The notes under the pieces are model-generated. The model was not told the origin of the DNA. It saw nothing but the letters and a program-made list of their open reading frames with translations, and made no database searches. A stretch of 33,073 nucleotides of DNA from Methylotenera_A sp031369365. Lineage in GTDB: Bacteria > Pseudomonadota > Gammaproteobacteria > Burkholderiales > Methylophilaceae. A program made the position numbers and the translations under genes. The stretch spans positions 1 to 33,073 of the forward strand of contig JANMOP010000091.1 in the NCBI GenBank assembly GCA_031369365.1, in the 5' to 3' direction. Every line of letters starts with the position of its first letter. The stretch's first letter is position 1. Below, piece after piece: positions 30,718 to 33,073 of the stretch.

Positions 30718-31464
30718 ATGTCAAATTTAGATAATAAAATTGCTTTAGTCACTGGCGCAAGCCGTGGTATTGGTGCAGCAATCGCGCAAGAATTAGGCAA
30801 GCAGGGTGCAACCGTGATTGGCACGGCTACTAGCGCAGGTGGCGCAGAAAATATCAACGTAGCGCTGAAAGCAGCGGGCATTAAAGGCATGGGCATCGCG
30901 CTTGATGTGAATGATGGCGCGCAGATTGAAGCGGTTTTAGCGGAAATCGCCAGCAAATTCGGCGACGTTTCTATATTGGTGAATAATGCGGGCATTACAC
31001 GCGACACTTTGCTGATGCGCATGAAAACGGAAGATTGGGATGCGGTGATTTCAACTAATTTAACGTCAGTGTATCGTATGAGCCAAGCCGTGCTGCGCCC
31101 AATGATGAAGGCGCGCGCAGGCCGCATTATCAGCATTTCTAGCGTGGTAGGTCACATGGGCAATGCTGGCCAAACCAATTACGCGGCTGCCAAGGCTGGC
31201 ATGACGGGTTTTACCAAATCACTCGCAGCCGAGGTGGGTAGCCGCAATATTACCGTCAATTGCGTTGCACCTGGTTTTATTGAAACCGATATGACCGCCG
31301 AACTGCCAGAAGCCATTAAAACTAAAATGTTAGAGCGCGTCCCATTAGGACGTTTAGGTAAGGTGAATGAAATCGCCGCTACTGTGGCATTTTTAGCTTC
31401 TCCAAACGCTGCGTATATTACGGGCGAGACCCTTCATGTGAATGGTGGTATGTACTCTGCTTAA
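30718..31464 (+). CDS. fabG: 3-oxoacyl-ACP reductase FabG
   Basis: NADPH-dependent reductase of the short-chain dehydrogenase family; it reduces 3-oxoacyl-ACP in each elongation cycle. The 248-residue protein has the nucleotide loop VTGASRGIGAAIA, NNAGITRD near residue 89, the catalytic S142, Y155 and K159 (SSVVGHMGNAGQTNYAAAKAG) and the C-terminal PNAAYITGETLHVNGGMY. An AAAGG stands 8 bases before the ATG. The downstream gap of 127 bases holds two possible promoters for acpP. Confidence 0.98.
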   Translation: MSNLDNKIALVTGASRGIGAAIAQELGKQGATVIGTATSAGGAENINVALKAAGIKGMGIALDVNDGAQIEAVLAEIASKFGDVSILVNNAGITRDTLLMRMKTEDWDAVISTNLTSVYRMSQAVLRPMMKARAGRIISISSVVGHMGNAGQTNYAAAKAGMTGFTKSLAAEVGSRNITVNCVAPGFIETDMTAELPEAIKTKMLERVPLGRLGKVNEIAATVAFLASPNAAYITGETLHVNGGMYSA

Positions 31465-31542
31465 GTTATTTTAAATTTTATTAAATATTTTCGTAACAAC
31501 TTTTGTATTCTGGCAGAGTTTTGTTTAGAATACGCACTTAGC

Positions 31543-31571
31543 TTGACTTTACTGATATAAGTCGCTAATTT
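31543..31571 (+). promoter_or_regulatory. Candidate acpP promoter
   Basis: TTGACT (31543-31548), a 17-base spacer, TAATTT (31566-31571), just before the acpP ribosome-binding site. A second pair lies upstream: TTGTAT (31503-31508), 17 bases, TAGAAT (31526-31531). An own promoter fits the very high demand for acyl carrier protein compared with the other fab genes. Confidence 0.55.
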
Positions 31572-31591
31572 TCAATCAAAGGGGTAAATAG

Positions 31592-31828
31592 ATGTCTGAC
31601 ATCGAACAACGCGTTAAAAAAATTGTTGCTGAACAATTAGGTGCAAATGAGGCTGATGTAAAAAATGCATCATCATTTGTAGATGATTTAGGTGCTGACT
31701 CACTCGACACAGTTGAGTTAGTGATGGCGCTAGAAGAAGAGTTTGACTGTGAAATTCCTGATGAGGAAGCAGAAAAAATAACAACGGTTCAACTGGCGAT
31801 TGATTACGTCAATACCAACCTCAAATAA
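31592..31828 (+). CDS. acpP: Acyl carrier protein
   Basis: Carries growing acyl chains on a 4'-phosphopantetheine arm and is the substrate carrier for FabD/H/G/Z/F and for LpxA/LpxD in this same window. The 78-residue acidic four-helix protein has the attachment serine S37 in DDLGADSLDTVELVMALEEE. AAGGGG stands 6-11 bases before the ATG, a strong ribosome-binding site. A stable hairpin follows its stop. Confidence 0.99.
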   Translation: MSDIEQRVKKIVAEQLGANEADVKNASSFVDDLGADSLDTVELVMALEEEFDCEIPDEEAEKITTVQLAIDYVNTNLK

Positions 31829-31836
31829 ATCCACAT

Positions 31837-31860
31837 ATCAGCCCTCCACCGAGGGCTGAT
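31837..31860 (+). terminator. Hairpin terminator/attenuator between acpP and fabF
   Basis: A perfect 10-bp stem ATCAGCCCTC with GAGGGCTGAT around CACC, 9 bases after the acpP stop. Only TT follows the stem, so termination may be partial. This fits an attenuator that keeps acpP messages in excess over fabF. Confidence 0.75.
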
Positions 31861-31885
31861 TTCACTTGTAATGTAAGAAACACTT

Positions 31886-33073
31886 ATGTCAAAACGTAGA
31901 GTAGTCATTACAGGCTTGGGCGTGGTTTCTCCTGTGGGCATTGGCACGCAAAACGCTTGGGGCAACCTAATTAAAGGGCAATCTGGTATTACGCGGATTA
32001 CCAAGTTTGATCCCTCAGCCTTCAACTCGCAAATTGCGGGTGAAGTAAGCAACTTTAACGTTGAGGATTATCTGCCTGCTAAAGACGCGCGTCGCATGGA
32101 TACTTTCATTCAATACGGCTTGGTGGCTGGCATTGAGGCATTTAAAGATTCTGGAATCGAAGTAACTGAACAAAACGCCGAACGTATTGGTGTATCTATT
32201 GGCTCGGGCATTGGTGGTTTGGGCTTAATCGAAGCCACCAACGACAATTACGATGAAGGCGGCCCGCGCAAAATCTCGCCATTTTTCATCCCTGGCACCA
32301 TTATTAATATGATTTCTGGCAATTTAAGCATTATGTTTGGCTTAAAAGGCCCTAATGTGGCGATTGTCACTGCGTGTACCACAGGCACGCACTCCATTGG
32401 CGACGCCGCACGCATGATTGAATATGGCGATGCGGATGTGATGATTGCTGGCGGCGCAGAAGCAGCGATTACCGAGCTTTCTGTGGGTGGTTTTGCCTCA
32501 GCACGTGCATTATCTAACCGCAACGACGACCCCGCAACCGCCAGCCGCCCGTGGGATAAAGACCGCGATGGCTTTGTAATAGGCGAGGGCGCAGGCGTGA
32601 TGGTGCTAGAAGAATACGAACACGCCAAAGCCCGTGGCGCACGTATTTACGCAGAGCTTAGCGGTTACGGCATGAGCGCCGATGCCTACCACATGACCGC
32701 GCCGAATATGGATGGCCCGCGCAGAAGCATGGTCAATGCGCTTAACAACGCAGGCATCAATCCAACCGATGTACAGTTTATGAACGCACACGGCACATCA
32801 ACGCCATTAGGCGATGCCAACGAAACTAACGCGATTAAAGCAGCTTTCGGCGATTATGCATACAAACTGGTCGTCAACTCGACAAAGTCGATGACAGGCC
32901 ACTTGCTAGGCGGCGCAGGCGGCTTAGAATCAGTATTTACTGTGCTTTCCATCTACAACCAAGTTTCACCGCCCACCATTAACATTTTCAACCAAGACCC
33001 AGAATGCGATTTGGACTATTGCGCGAATACTGCACGAGATATGAAAATTACCTACGCCCTCAAAAACAATTTC
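31886..33073 (+). CDS. fabF: 3-oxoacyl-ACP synthase II (cut by window end)
   Basis: Elongating condensing enzyme that joins acyl-ACP and malonyl-ACP. 396 codons are open to the last base of the window. By comparison with E. coli FabF (413 residues) only about 18 residues are missing. Visible are MSKRRVVITGLGVVSPVG, the catalytic cysteine C164 in VTACTTGTHSIGDAA, the first histidine in NAHGTSTPLGDANE and the second in STKSMTGHLLGGAGG. It starts at ATG 31886 after a hairpin behind acpP. Confidence 0.98.
   Translation, partial: MSKRRVVITGLGVVSPVGIGTQNAWGNLIKGQSGITRITKFDPSAFNSQIAGEVSNFNVEDYLPAKDARRMDTFIQYGLVAGIEAFKDSGIEVTEQNAERIGVSIGSGIGGLGLIEATNDNYDEGGPRKISPFFIPGTIINMISGNLSIMFGLKGPNVAIVTACTTGTHSIGDAARMIEYGDADVMIAGGAEAAITELSVGGFASARALSNRNDDPATASRPWDKDRDGFVIGEGAGVMVLEEYEHAKARGARIYAELSGYGMSADAYHMTAPNMDGPRRSMVNALNNAGINPTDVQFMNAHGTSTPLGDANETNAIKAAFGDYAYKLVVNSTKSMTGHLLGGAGGLESVFTVLSIYNQVSPPTINIFNQDPECDLDYCANTARDMKITYALKNNF

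Overview
The window reads as a chromosomal segment of a betaproteobacterium, most likely a methylotroph of the family Methylophilaceae. This is inferred from the AT-leaning, lysine/asparagine-rich proteins, the betaproteobacterial gene order rpsB-tsf-pyrH-frr-uppS-cdsA-dxr-rseP-bamA-skp-lpxD-fabZ-lpxA-lpxB-rnhB, and a two-subunit pyruvate carboxylase. Genus and species cannot be fixed from the sequence alone.

Layout. Positions 1-14841 (+ strand) hold translation factors (rpsB, tsf, frr), UMP kinase, isoprenoid and phospholipid steps (dxr, uppS, cdsA), and the envelope assembly line: RseP, BamA, Skp, and lipid A synthesis by LpxD, FabZ, LpxA and LpxB, ending in rnhB. Positions 14847-15438 hold a palindromic repeat and a small unrecognised gene broken by a frameshift. 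From 15435 to 21803 the genes lie on the - strand: a tetrapyrrole-methylase-family methyltransferase, a secreted DUF4139 protein, a YceF-type Maf pyrophosphatase, and a pyruvate carboxylase pair (accC-like, then oadA-like). From 21937 to the end the + strand carries the conserved cluster yceD ... rpmF-plsX-fabH-fabD-fabG-acpP-fabF (ribosomal protein L32 plus fatty-acid synthesis). fabF runs off the end of the window.

The yceD-rpmF junction, normally very short, is split by about 4.7 kb of accessory DNA (22435-27190). It contains one long restriction-modification gene (1288 codons) and a vapBC-type toxin-antitoxin pair.

The most interesting structure is inside the restriction-modification gene. 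Three complete copies and one half copy of a roughly 107-bp palindromic element sit in frame within it. Each full element consists of two inverted arms of about 50 bp, and each arm is itself folded into hairpins. Two of the full copies flank a complete DUF559 (Vsr-like, PD-(D/E)xK-type) nuclease domain. The whole ORF stays open through all insertions, and the insertions fall between recognisable blocks of the host enzyme. This resembles a REPIN or Rickettsia-palindromic-element mode of spread, with a DUF559 nuclease as candidate mobiliser.

Unrelated palindromic repeats of similar arms-as-hairpins design lie between genes at 14114, 14847 and 16201. A long inverted repeat with a 9-bp tandem expansion lies between fabH and fabD, and another long imperfect palindrome lies between tsf and pyrH. 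The genome therefore appears rich in small palindromic mobile repeats.
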